Shown piece after piece: positions 54,151 to 62,631 of a DNA stretch of 64,000 nucleotides (the stretch's first letter is position 1; each line of letters opens with the position of its first letter). The translations under genes were made by a program, and so were the position numbers. This stretch comes from Ferrigenium kumadai (GTDB taxonomy: Bacteria > Pseudomonadota > Gammaproteobacteria > Burkholderiales > Gallionellaceae): assembly GCF_018324385.1 (NCBI RefSeq), contig NZ_AP019536.1, positions 2,294,001 through 2,358,000 of the forward strand, read 5' to 3'. The notes under the pieces are model-generated. The model ran no database searches, was not told the DNA's origin, and worked only from the letters and a program-made list of their open reading frames with translations.

Positions 54151-55194
54151 TTAGCCGGGGAACAGATCCTTGTTCGCCGCCTTGCCACGCGCTTCCGCCG
54201 CAGACACCACACCGCCCTTCACCAGATTGGTCAGGCATTGATCGAGCGTCTGCATGCCCATAGACTGGCCGGTCTGGATCGCGGAATACATCTGCGGCAC
54301 CTTGGCTTCGCGGATCAGGTTGCGGATCGCGGGGGTACAGAGCATGATCTCGTGCGCGGCGACTCGTCCGGAACCGTCCTTGGTCTTGAGCAACGCCTGC
54401 GAGATCACTGCACGCAGCGATTCGGACAGCATCGCGCGCACCATTTCCTTTTCGTCCGCCGGGAACACGTCGATGATACGGTCGATGGTCTTGGCCGCCG
54501 AGCTGGTGTGCAGCGTGCCGAACACCAAGTGGCCGGTTTCCGCCGCGGTCATCGCGAGGCGGATGGTTTCCAGATCGCGCATTTCGCCGACGAGGATCAC
54601 GTCCGGGTCTTCGCGCAGCGCGGAACGCAGCGCGTTGTTGAACGACAGCGTGTGCGGGCCGACTTCGCGCTGGTTGATCAGACACTTCTTCGACTCGTGC
54701 ACGAATTCGATCGGGTCTTCCACGGTCAGGATATGGCCCAGTTCGGTTTCATTGATGAAGTTGATCATCGCCGCCAGCGTGGTGGACTTACCGGAACCGG
54801 TCGGGCCGGTCACCAGCACCAGCCCGCGGGGGAATTGGGAGATGTCGGTGAAGATCTTCGGCGCCTTGAGGTCTTCGAGCGTCAGCACCTTGGATGGGAT
54901 GGTACGCATCACCGCTGCCGCGCCGCGCTGCTGCACGAAGGCGTTCACGCGGAAACGCGCTAGGTTAGGCACTTCGAAGGAGAAGTCGACTTCCTTGTTC
55001 TCTTCGTAGAACTTGCGCTGCCCGTCGTTCATGATGTCGTACACCATGGCGTGGACTTCCTTGTGCTCCATCGCGGGCAAATTGATGCGGCGCATATCGC
55101 CGTGCACGCGGATCATCGGCGGCAGACCGGCGGAAAGATGCAGGTCGGAAGCCTTGTTCTTGACGCCGAAGGCGAGCAGTTCGGTGATATCCAT
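54151..55194 (-). CDS. pilT: Type IV pilus retraction ATPase PilT
   Basis: Hexameric ATPase that disassembles the pilus for twitching. 347 residues. Walker A GPTGSGKST (130-138), LTVEDPIEFVHESK, DVILVGEMRDLETIRLA, GHLVFGTLHTSSAAKTIDR, and the PilT-type AIRNLIRE helix. It is divergent from yggS, a common arrangement. Confidence 0.95.
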   Translation of the reverse strand: MDITELLAFGVKNKASDLHLSAGLPPMIRVHGDMRRINLPAMEHKEVHAMVYDIMNDGQRKFYEENKEVDFSFEVPNLARFRVNAFVQQRGAAAVMRTIPSKVLTLEDLKAPKIFTDISQFPRGLVLVTGPTGSGKSTTLAAMINFINETELGHILTVEDPIEFVHESKKCLINQREVGPHTLSFNNALRSALREDPDVILVGEMRDLETIRLAMTAAETGHLVFGTLHTSSAAKTIDRIIDVFPADEKEMVRAMLSESLRAVISQALLKTKDGSGRVAAHEIMLCTPAIRNLIREAKVPQMYSAIQTGQSMGMQTLDQCLTNLVKGGVVSAAEARGKAANKDLFPG

Positions 55195-55253
55195 ATATAA
55201 TCTTCCCCGTTCGATGAAGCGGTTAGAAAGGCCGCGTAAGAGTGCGCGGGATT

Positions 55254-55952
55254 ATGACAACAATCGCTTCCAACATGCAAGCCGTGCGCGCCGCGATGCA
55301 CGCAGCAACGCTGGCCGCAGGACGCCGCGCGGAGGAAGTCGAGTTGCTGGCGGTCAGCAAGACCTTTCCATATGAGGCCATACGCGAAGCCTGGCAGGCA
55401 GGGCAACGCCGCTTCGCCGAGAGCTACGTGCAGGAATCGCTGCACAAGATGGAGGCATTGCATGACCTGCCCATCGAGTGGCACTACATCGGCCCGATCC
55501 AGAGCAACAAGACACGGCCCATCGCGGAGCATTTCGCCTGGGTGCACAGCATCGACCGGCTGAAGATTGCCGAGCGGCTGTCGGCACAGCGCCCGGCGAA
55601 TCTACCACCGCTTCAGGTATGCATCGAGGTGAACATCAGCGGCGAAGCCAGCAAGAGCGGCGTAGCACCGGACGAGGTCGCGGCACTGGCGCAAACCGTT
55701 GCGGCGCTGCCCAACCTCAAGCTGCGCGGCCTGATGACCGTGCCCGCGCCGACCGAGGATGCATCGGAGCAGCATGCTGCTTTCGCGCGCCTGCGCAAAC
55801 TGTTCGAGCAATTGAACCGGCAGGGTCTGCGACTCGACACCCTGTCGATGGGCATGTCTCACGACTTCCCCTCAGCCATCGCCGAAGGCGCAACCATCGT
55901 GCGGGTAGGAACGGCCATTTTTGGCGCAAGACATTACGGAGACAAGACATGA
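55254..55952 (+). CDS. yggS: PLP homeostasis protein YggS/PLPBP
   Basis: PLP-binding protein that balances vitamin B6 pools; no enzymatic activity is known. 232 residues, PLP lysine K36 in LAVSKTFP, phosphate-binding residues in MSHDFPSAIAEGATIVRVGTAIFG. The ATG at 55254 is preferred over a GTG at 55242. Overlaps proC (ATGA). Confidence 0.93.
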   Translation: MTTIASNMQAVRAAMHAATLAAGRRAEEVELLAVSKTFPYEAIREAWQAGQRRFAESYVQESLHKMEALHDLPIEWHYIGPIQSNKTRPIAEHFAWVHSIDRLKIAERLSAQRPANLPPLQVCIEVNISGEASKSGVAPDEVAALAQTVAALPNLKLRGLMTVPAPTEDASEQHAAFARLRKLFEQLNRQGLRLDTLSMGMSHDFPSAIAEGATIVRVGTAIFGARHYGDKT

Positions 55953-56761
55953 ATATTTGCTTTATCGGCGGCGGCAATATGGCCAGCGCACTCATCGGCG
56001 GCATGCTCGGCAAGGGCTTTGCCGCAACGCAGATCAACGTGGTCGAGATCAACGCGGAGAACCGTACGCGGTTGCAGGCGCAGTTCGGCGTGCACACCAT
56101 GGACAGCCTCGCCAAAGGCGTGACGGGCAGCGACATCATCGTGCTCGCGGTCAAGCCGCAGCAATTGCGCGAGATGGCACAACAGCTCGCCGACCTGATC
56201 GACGGCCAGCTGCTGATTTCCATCGCCGCCGGCATTCGCGTGAGCGACCTCGCGCGCTGGGCGGACAGCCAGGCCGTGGTACGCGCCATGCCCAACACGC
56301 CCGCGCTGATCCAGAGCGGTATGACCGGCCTCTACGCGCTCCCCGCGGTGAGCGCGGCACAGCGCGAACAGGCGCAAGACATCCTCGCGGCGGTGGGCGA
56401 AACTTTGTGGCTGGAAGATGAAGCGATGCTGGACGCCGTGACGGCGATCTCCGGCAGCGGTCCGGCCTATGTGTTCTATTTCATCGAGGCGATGCAGCAG
56501 GCTGCAGTCAAGTTGGGCTTCAGCGCCGACGACGCACGCCGCCTGAGCCTCGCCACTTTCCTCGGCGCCAGCAAGCTGGCGGCTTCCAGCGAGGAGGACG
56601 CCAGCGTGCTGCGCGCGCGCGTCACCTCGAAGAACGGCACCACCGAACGCGCCCTGCTGAGCATGGCCGCGAACCATGTCGCCGAGCACATCGTCGAGGC
56701 GGCCAAGGCCGCCGCCGACCGCGCGAAGGAAATGGGCGACGAACTGGGGGCACTGCAATGA
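55949..56761 (+). CDS. proC: Pyrroline-5-carboxylate reductase
   Basis: Last step of proline synthesis, using NAD(P)H. 270 residues: dinucleotide loop FIGGGNMASAL (5-15), VKPQQ, RAMPNTPALIQSGMT, and the family signature AISGSGPAYVFYFIEAM with VTSKNGTTERAL at the substrate site. Coupled by ATGA overlaps on both sides. Confidence 0.95.
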   Translation: MNICFIGGGNMASALIGGMLGKGFAATQINVVEINAENRTRLQAQFGVHTMDSLAKGVTGSDIIVLAVKPQQLREMAQQLADLIDGQLLISIAAGIRVSDLARWADSQAVVRAMPNTPALIQSGMTGLYALPAVSAAQREQAQDILAAVGETLWLEDEAMLDAVTAISGSGPAYVFYFIEAMQQAAVKLGFSADDARRLSLATFLGASKLAASSEEDASVLRARVTSKNGTTERALLSMAANHVAEHIVEAAKAAADRAKEMGDELGALQ

Positions 56762-57327
56762 TGAGCGAAGGCCTGATGTTCCTGCTCGATGCGCTGCTGC
56801 AGCCTTTCGCGGCGATCCTGCTGTTCCGCTTCCACGCCGTCTGGCTGCGCACGCCGATGCGCAATCCCATCGGCGAATTCATCATGGCGATCACCGACTT
56901 CATGGTATTGCCGCTGCGCCGCCACCTCCCCTCGTTCGCCGGACTGGACAGCGCAACCCTGATGCTCGCCCTGCTGGCCGAACTGCTCTACCTGAGCGCA
57001 CTGTTCATGGTGCAGGGCGATCTGTCGCATGGATTCCCACTGATTGGGTTGCTGGCTCTGACGATGGTCAAGCTCCTCAAGATCAGCGTGTACCTGCTGA
57101 TGGCCGCAGTGTTCGCGCAGGCGATCCTGTCGTGGGTTAACCCGCACTCGCCGGTCGCCCCGATGCTGTCGTCCGTCAGCCACCGCTTCCTGCAGCCGAT
57201 ACGCAACGTCGTGCCGCTGGCGGGCAGCTTCGACCTGTCGCCGCTGCTGCTGTTCATCGTGTGCCAGCTCATCGTGATCGTTCCCATCGGCGCGCTGGAA
57301 CGCCTCACCCTCGGGCTGTTCTTCTGA
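56758..57327 (+). CDS. yggT: YggT family membrane protein
   Basis: 189 residues with two YggT repeats, each a hydrophobic pair of segments (RTPMRNPIGEFIMAITDFMVLPLRR and NPHSPVAPMLSSVSHRFLQPIRNVVP). Role unclear; linked to osmotic or ion balance in some bacteria. The ATG at 56758 overlaps the proC stop; the next ATG is immediately after it. Confidence 0.9.
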   Translation: MMSEGLMFLLDALLQPFAAILLFRFHAVWLRTPMRNPIGEFIMAITDFMVLPLRRHLPSFAGLDSATLMLALLAELLYLSALFMVQGDLSHGFPLIGLLALTMVKLLKISVYLLMAAVFAQAILSWVNPHSPVAPMLSSVSHRFLQPIRNVVPLAGSFDLSPLLLFIVCQLIVIVPIGALERLTLGLFF

Positions 57328-57328
57328 C

Positions 57329-57616
57329 ATGGCAGACTGGTTCCGCCGCAACGGCGAGGTCGTCACGCTGACCCTGCACATCCAGCCGGGTGCGAAGCGC
57401 AGCGAGATCGCCGGGCTGCACGGCGAAGCCCTCAAGATACGCCTCGCGGCCCCGCCGGTGGAGGGCCGCGCCAACGAAGCGCTGCTGAAATTCATCGCGG
57501 AATTGTTCGGCGTGCCGGTGCGGCAGGTGGAACTGAAACAGGGCGGACAATCGCGCCACAAGGTCGTGGCGGTCAGCGGCAGCAAGATCGAACCGGAAAG
57601 CGTGCTGAAGACCTGA
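57329..57616 (+). CDS. yggU: DUF167 (YggU) family protein
   Basis: 95 residues, small alpha/beta protein of unknown role. HIQPGAKRSEIAGLHGEALKIRLAAPPVEGRANEALL is cut here to its key parts: QPGAKR, KIRLAAPPVEGRAN and QGGQSRHK are the conserved blocks. It ends the yggS-proC-yggT-yggU unit and converges on the GGDEF/EAL gene with a 15-base gap; no clear terminator. Confidence 0.9.
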   Translation: MADWFRRNGEVVTLTLHIQPGAKRSEIAGLHGEALKIRLAAPPVEGRANEALLKFIAELFGVPVRQVELKQGGQSRHKVVAVSGSKIEPESVLKT

Positions 57617-57631
57617 CGTTCGCGCCCGGGC

Positions 57632-60616
57632 TCAGGCGCTCTGAGCCACTTCGATCTCCAGTTTCTTGAGTGCGCCAATCACGACCTCACGCTGGGCGAT
57701 CAATTGCTCGATCAGCCCTCTCGCCTGTTCCAGCTGACCGTTGCGCCAATATTTGTCGATCTCCCCGGCGATTTCATGCACGCGCCGGTGCGGCTCTGCA
57801 ACCTGGACAAAGCTGGGGAGGTGCCGGTACAAGTCCGCGCCCCGTCCGTGGTACCAGGTGCCGAAATTGCAGTGAAGGGGGTCGTTGAGGGACTTGGGAG
57901 GGGGAGGCAGGCCATCTTTTATGGCATGGACCAATTGCGCAACCCAGTTGCGGTGCTCCACCTTGGCGTTCAGCATGGGGCGATCCGATGCATTCCAGCG
58001 CAGATCCTTTATCGCCGACCATTCCGGATCTGGACGCCAATTGGCAACCCATGCCGGCATTTGCGCTGCCGGCATGGGCTTGGCTATGCCGTATCCCTGC
58101 GCATAGTCACAACCCAGTTGCAGGAGCATCCTGCCGTGCTCAACCGTCTCCACACCTTCGGCAACCACCTGTCGCTGGAATGCGGAAGCCAGGCCGAGAA
58201 CGCCCTGTACGATGACCAGGTTATTCGGGTCCGTGACCATTTCACGGATGAAGCTCTGGTCGATCTTGATGGTGGATGCCGGTAGCCGCTTCAGATAGGT
58301 AAGCGACGAATAACCGGTACCGAAATCATCCAGCGCACAGGAAACGTCCAGCTCACGACACTGTTCGATGATTCGGGAGACCTTCGCCATGTCTTCCAGG
58401 GCCGATGTCTCAAGTATCTCCAGTTCGACCTTACTCGCGACATTCGGATGGTTGCTCAGCGCGGCTCTCAGGTGTTGCACAAAGTTGGAGGCCTGCAACT
58501 GGCGACTGGCGACATTGACGCTGACAGACAGCTCCAAACCGATGTCATGCCACTCATCCATCTGGTGTAGCGCTGTTTCAATCACCCACTCGCCAATCCT
58601 CACAATCAGCTCATGATCCTCGATCAGCGGCAGGAACTCCACTGGCTCGACCAACCCGCGCTCGGGGTGATGCCAACGGATCAGTGCCTCCGCACCGACT
58701 ACGCTCCCCTTGCGCAGGTCCACCTTGGGTTGGTAATAGAGAGAGAATTCGCCGTTCGCCAGCCCCTCCTGTATCCGACTGACACGGTCATACTGAACGC
58801 GGACATGGAGATCCTCTTCGTGGTCGAAGATGTGGAAGCGATTCTTGCCGGCCTGCTTGGCATGGTACATGGCCTGATCGGCGTGGCGCAACAGGGTATC
58901 CGAATCGGCTTCGTCCGCCGGAAATACCGACACGCCGACGCTCGCAGACAGGGTTATCGGCTGCGAAACGACCGACAAGGGCTGGCCTACGGCCCGCAAC
59001 AAGCGCTGCATGGCCTGCTCGCACTCCTCGTCATTCTGCAGTCCCAACAGCAACAGCACGAATTCGTCGCCCCCCAGTCTCGCGACGGTATCGCCGCCGC
59101 GCAGCACCTCCTTGAGCCGACCGGCCATTTCCACCAGCACACGGTCGCCGACTTCATGCCCATAGGTATCGTTCACCGGCTTGAAGCCATCCAGGTCGAG
59201 GTAACAAATGGCCAGCATGGTTCCGGAGCGTCTTGTCTGGGAAATGGCCTGGGCCAGGCGGTCCGCCAGCAGCACGCGATTGGGCAGCTCGGTCAACGCA
59301 TCGTAGTAGGCCATCTGCGTCAGCTGTTTCTCCTGCTCCTTGAGCCGGCTGATATCGGCGAATACGGCAACGAAGTTGGTCAGTTCGCCTTCCGCATTGC
59401 GCACCGCAGAGATGGAAAGCAGTTCCGGGTAAACCTCGCCGTATTTGTTGCGGTTCCATATCTCCCCCTGCCAGCTACCGCTGCCAAGGATGCTTTTCCA
59501 CATGGCCGCGTAAAACTCCCGGTCATGGCGGCCCGACTTGATCATTCTCGGGTTGCGCCCGATCACCTCGGAGCGCTCAAAACCGGTGATGCGCGTGAAA
59601 GCCGGATTGATGTCGAGAATATTGCCGTCCGCGTCGGCAAGGACGATGCCCTCGTGCGAACTGTGGAACGCCGTCGCATGCAAGCGCAGCCTGTCCTCCG
59701 CGATCAACTGTGCCGCATAGCGCTGGGAGACTTCAGCATGAGCCTTGGCCAATGAGCGCCGCGTGCGATCGAGGCGGATGAAGACCACCGCCAGATAGGC
59801 GGTCAACAGCAAGGCGACCGCATAGAGAAGTTTGCGGAACTGTCCGGCGGCCTGCTGCGCATGCTCGTGCCCCAGGGCGTAATAGCGGTTCAATTCTTCC
59901 AGCTGATGAGCAGTACCCAACCCCTTTATCTCATGCGTCAAGCCATTCACTTCCGGCAGATATTTCACAATGGTGTCGCCGTGAAGCAAAAGGTGGTCGA
60001 TCCCCGCGCGCCCTTCAGGAGAAAGCGGCATCTCGAGAAGCCGCTGGCGAGCCTCGTTGACTTGCTGGCGGCGCTCAGTATCCGCCTCGCGCGCAAAAGA
60101 CAAGACATGCCTGACGTAGTTTTCTGCCGGGCCTTTCAAATTGCCGGGCACGCTTCCTCCGAGGAAGTCATCGGCGGCCGACGGGAAGTAGGCCAGCGAA
60201 TTCCGCAGGACAGCGTTCTGGCGTTTGAATACCTCGACGAGCCGGGATTTTCTCTCCAGTGTCGCCCCTAGCTCCTTTGCTTTTTCCGATACCAACCTTC
60301 TGTCGTCATCCGGGAGGAAGGATGGCGCGGCAACGGCATGGGAGGATGCCTGCTGGGCTCGTTCCAGAAACAGGGTGAGCGCGTCATAGTTCTGCGTGAC
60401 ACCCAGACGGTTAGCCAGCACCTCTCCATTGGTTTCGGCATCCGCCTCACGCAAGTCGCGCAGTTTCTTGGTGTAGTCATAGTGCGCTTGTGGAGAGACG
60501 GACGCGGCCCGCATAAACAGGATGGTCAACAGCGAGACAGCGGATAAAACGATCACGCCGACGACCCATAATTTTCCGGGCTGCAGCATGCGATCAATTT
60601 TGAGGCTGGGGCTCAT
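57632..60616 (-). CDS. DAHL-PAS-GGDEF-EAL-CZB signalling protein
   Basis: 994 residues. Two membrane helices (about 13-35 and 263-285) flank a helical periplasmic domain resembling DAHL (FKRQNAVLRNSLAYFP). Then come PAS (about 312-430), GGDEF with intact motif at about 515-519, and EAL with EALIRWHHP at about 642. The C-terminus (about 890-985) resembles the zinc-binding CZB domain (CNFGTWYHGRG, EPHRRVHEI). Both c-di-GMP synthesis and breakdown are possible. The ATG at 60616 has a GGAGGTG site and overlaps the peroxidase stop (ATGA). CZB at the end of a GGDEF-EAL protein suggests zinc or oxidant sensing. Confidence 0.87.
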   Translation of the reverse strand: MSPSLKIDRMLQPGKLWVVGVIVLSAVSLLTILFMRAASVSPQAHYDYTKKLRDLREADAETNGEVLANRLGVTQNYDALTLFLERAQQASSHAVAAPSFLPDDDRRLVSEKAKELGATLERKSRLVEVFKRQNAVLRNSLAYFPSAADDFLGGSVPGNLKGPAENYVRHVLSFAREADTERRQQVNEARQRLLEMPLSPEGRAGIDHLLLHGDTIVKYLPEVNGLTHEIKGLGTAHQLEELNRYYALGHEHAQQAAGQFRKLLYAVALLLTAYLAVVFIRLDRTRRSLAKAHAEVSQRYAAQLIAEDRLRLHATAFHSSHEGIVLADADGNILDINPAFTRITGFERSEVIGRNPRMIKSGRHDREFYAAMWKSILGSGSWQGEIWNRNKYGEVYPELLSISAVRNAEGELTNFVAVFADISRLKEQEKQLTQMAYYDALTELPNRVLLADRLAQAISQTRRSGTMLAICYLDLDGFKPVNDTYGHEVGDRVLVEMAGRLKEVLRGGDTVARLGGDEFVLLLLGLQNDEECEQAMQRLLRAVGQPLSVVSQPITLSASVGVSVFPADEADSDTLLRHADQAMYHAKQAGKNRFHIFDHEEDLHVRVQYDRVSRIQEGLANGEFSLYYQPKVDLRKGSVVGAEALIRWHHPERGLVEPVEFLPLIEDHELIVRIGEWVIETALHQMDEWHDIGLELSVSVNVASRQLQASNFVQHLRAALSNHPNVASKVELEILETSALEDMAKVSRIIEQCRELDVSCALDDFGTGYSSLTYLKRLPASTIKIDQSFIREMVTDPNNLVIVQGVLGLASAFQRQVVAEGVETVEHGRMLLQLGCDYAQGYGIAKPMPAAQMPAWVANWRPDPEWSAIKDLRWNASDRPMLNAKVEHRNWVAQLVHAIKDGLPPPPKSLNDPLHCNFGTWYHGRGADLYRHLPSFVQVAEPHRRVHEIAGEIDKYWRNGQLEQARGLIEQLIAQREVVIGALKKLEIEVAQSA

Positions 60617-61653
60617 TTCAACACCTCCCCCTGCCATTCGCCGCTCAGGGTATGCAGGAAGGCGACGATCAAACGCACATCCTGCTCGGACAGCCCCTTG
60701 CCCAACTGGTACTTGCCCATGACCCTGACTGCATCGGTAAGCGTCCTGGCCGAGCCGTCATGAAAATACGGGGAAGTAACCGCCACATTACGCAGAGTGG
60801 GCACCTTGAATACATGCCTGTCCTCTTCCAGCCCGGTGACATTGAAGCGCCCCTGATCCGCCCTGGTTGGCGAACGATCCTTGAAGAAATCGCCCATGAT
60901 CCCAAAACGCTGGAACATGTTGCCGCCTATACCTGCGCCCTGGTGACAACTGGTACACCCGTGATCGACGAAGCGGCGATAGCCTTCCAGCTCGTCGCGG
61001 CTAAGTACATTTTTCTCGCCGCGAAGGTAGCGGTCGAACCTGGCGTTGGGGGTCGTCAACGAGCGCTCGAAAGTGGCGATGGCCTCGGCGATATTGGCAG
61101 GGCTGATGCCGTCCGGATACACGCGCCGGAACGATGCCTGATATTCCTCGTCCTTGCGCAGCTTGCTCACGACTTCATCCCAACTTGAGCCCATTTCGGC
61201 AGGATTGTGCACAGGCCCGGCCGCCTGCTCTTCAAGCGATTTGGCCCGGCCATCCCAGAATTGGGCAACGTTCAGGCCGGCGTTGAATACCGTGGGAGCG
61301 TTGACATCGCCCACAGCGCCATTGATGCCGGTAGAAAATCGTGACCGATCCGTGCCGCCTTTGCTCAAGTCATGGCAACTTGCACAGGAAATGCGGTTGT
61401 CATGAGAAAGACGAGGATCGTGGAACAGCCTCTTGCCCAATGCCACCTTCTCCGGCGCCAACTGGGGAGCGGGCGGCAGCGGCAGAATGGGCTCGCGCCC
61501 GATGCTTACCTCGAGGAACTGTGCGCCATCCTGCCCGCGACTCACCGATTCCGGGGTGTTCGCATCGTGCGGCACAATAAAAACGTAAAGCAGCAGCAAC
61601 GCCGAGGCGGGAACTGCAAACAAAAATAGGCGCTTCAATCTCATCAACCTCAT
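60613..61653 (-). CDS. Di-heme cytochrome c peroxidase (CcpA/MauG family)
   Basis: 346 residues, N-terminal membrane anchor or signal (about 8-26). Two heme sites: CASCH (90-94) and CTSCH (233-237), with typical surrounding sequence (LGKRLFHDPRLSHDNRISC, GCTSCHQGAGIGGNMF, VPTLRNVAVTSPYFHDG). Expected in the periplasm, reducing hydrogen peroxide with electrons from cytochrome c. Its stop overlaps the start of the signalling protein, so peroxide defence and c-di-GMP signalling are co-expressed. Confidence 0.92.
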   Translation of the reverse strand: MRLMRLKRLFLFAVPASALLLLYVFIVPHDANTPESVSRGQDGAQFLEVSIGREPILPLPPAPQLAPEKVALGKRLFHDPRLSHDNRISCASCHDLSKGGTDRSRFSTGINGAVGDVNAPTVFNAGLNVAQFWDGRAKSLEEQAAGPVHNPAEMGSSWDEVVSKLRKDEEYQASFRRVYPDGISPANIAEAIATFERSLTTPNARFDRYLRGEKNVLSRDELEGYRRFVDHGCTSCHQGAGIGGNMFQRFGIMGDFFKDRSPTRADQGRFNVTGLEEDRHVFKVPTLRNVAVTSPYFHDGSARTLTDAVRVMGKYQLGKGLSEQDVRLIVAFLHTLSGEWQGEVLK

Positions 61654-61780
61654 TTTGGAACATCTGCTCAGCCGCGAGCGGCTGGCGGCATTTCATCCTG
61701 CCGTCCCGGTCGACGCGCCAAGACGGGGCACCGCACCAGTTTTTGCCCGGACCGGGCCCCATTCAAAGTCAGTGTAAAAC

Positions 61781-61808
61781 AAAAAAACCGGCTTGCGCCG
61801 GCTTTTTT
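61781..61808. terminator. Rho-independent terminator
   Basis: AAAAAAA, stem CCGGC/GCCGG with loop TTGC, then TTTTTT. It reads well in both directions; it ends the leftward carbonic anhydrase transcript. Confidence 0.9.
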
Positions 61809-61826
61809 GTATCTGAATTTAAAGCC

Positions 61827-62546
61827 TTAATGGTGAGCGTGTTCGTGCTCGGCCTTTGCCGCAAGTTCATTCAGATTGCGCAGCTTGGCAGGATCGGTTT
61901 CGCCATTGACGTTGATGATATTGAGCTTGCCGGCACCTTTCTTCATGTCGTCGGCGAAGTCGAACACCGCGCCGATGACGGTCAGGTGGCCTTCCTTCAC
62001 TTCTTCGGCGAACTTCTTGGACGCAGCGGCAACCTGGTTGTTGACGTTGATCTTCACGCCGTCGATGTTCTCGCCGCCCTTGGGGATGCTGATGGTGTCC
62101 AGTTCACGCTTGATCGGGGCCGATTCCTTGGAATAATCGCCGCCGGCAGCATTGATGGCGCCGCAACGGGAATGGCCGATGAACAGCAAAATCGGTGTGT
62201 GCAGGTGGTGAACGCCGTATTCCACCGAGCCTTCGGCCGTGCTCATCTGGTTGCCGATGTCGCGAACCATGAACAGTTCGTCTTCCGGAGTGGTGGAGAT
62301 CGCCTTGGTGTGCACGCGCGAGTCGGAACAGGTCACCACCGTTGCCTTCGGGTGCTGTCCCTTCGACAACTCGGCAAAGAACGCCGGATTTTTCGCGGCG
62401 ATATAGGAGGCGTTGTCGACAGTCAAGTGATTGACGAAGGCCGCCACTTGAGATTGCGAATCGCCGTGACCGTGAGGATCAAGCGCGAATGCAGATGCGG
62501 ACAGGAACATTGCGGCCAGAGTTGCGGCCATTTGCTTCTTGAACAT
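61827..62546 (-). CDS. Exported beta-class carbonic anhydrase
   Basis: 239 residues. A signal peptide ends about AFA-L at 21, so it should be periplasmic, less common for the beta class. Zinc and catalytic residues: C73-x-D75-x-R77 (CSDSRV), H125 and C128 (GHSRCG). A histidine-rich tail (EHEHAHH) ends it. It interconverts CO2 and bicarbonate; in the periplasm this could aid CO2 capture by an autotroph. Own promoter assumed; terminator follows. Confidence 0.92.
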   Translation of the reverse strand: MFKKQMAATLAAMFLSASAFALDPHGHGDSQSQVAAFVNHLTVDNASYIAAKNPAFFAELSKGQHPKATVVTCSDSRVHTKAISTTPEDELFMVRDIGNQMSTAEGSVEYGVHHLHTPILLFIGHSRCGAINAAGGDYSKESAPIKRELDTISIPKGGENIDGVKINVNNQVAAASKKFAEEVKEGHLTVIGAVFDFADDMKKGAGKLNIINVNGETDPAKLRNLNELAAKAEHEHAHH

Positions 62547-62631
62547 ACTTTTCTCCCTGAGACGGTTTTATTTTGGAATGCGTCAAAACGCGAACGTAGT
62601 CTGGCGACTACCTGCGCTTAACGCACAACCG

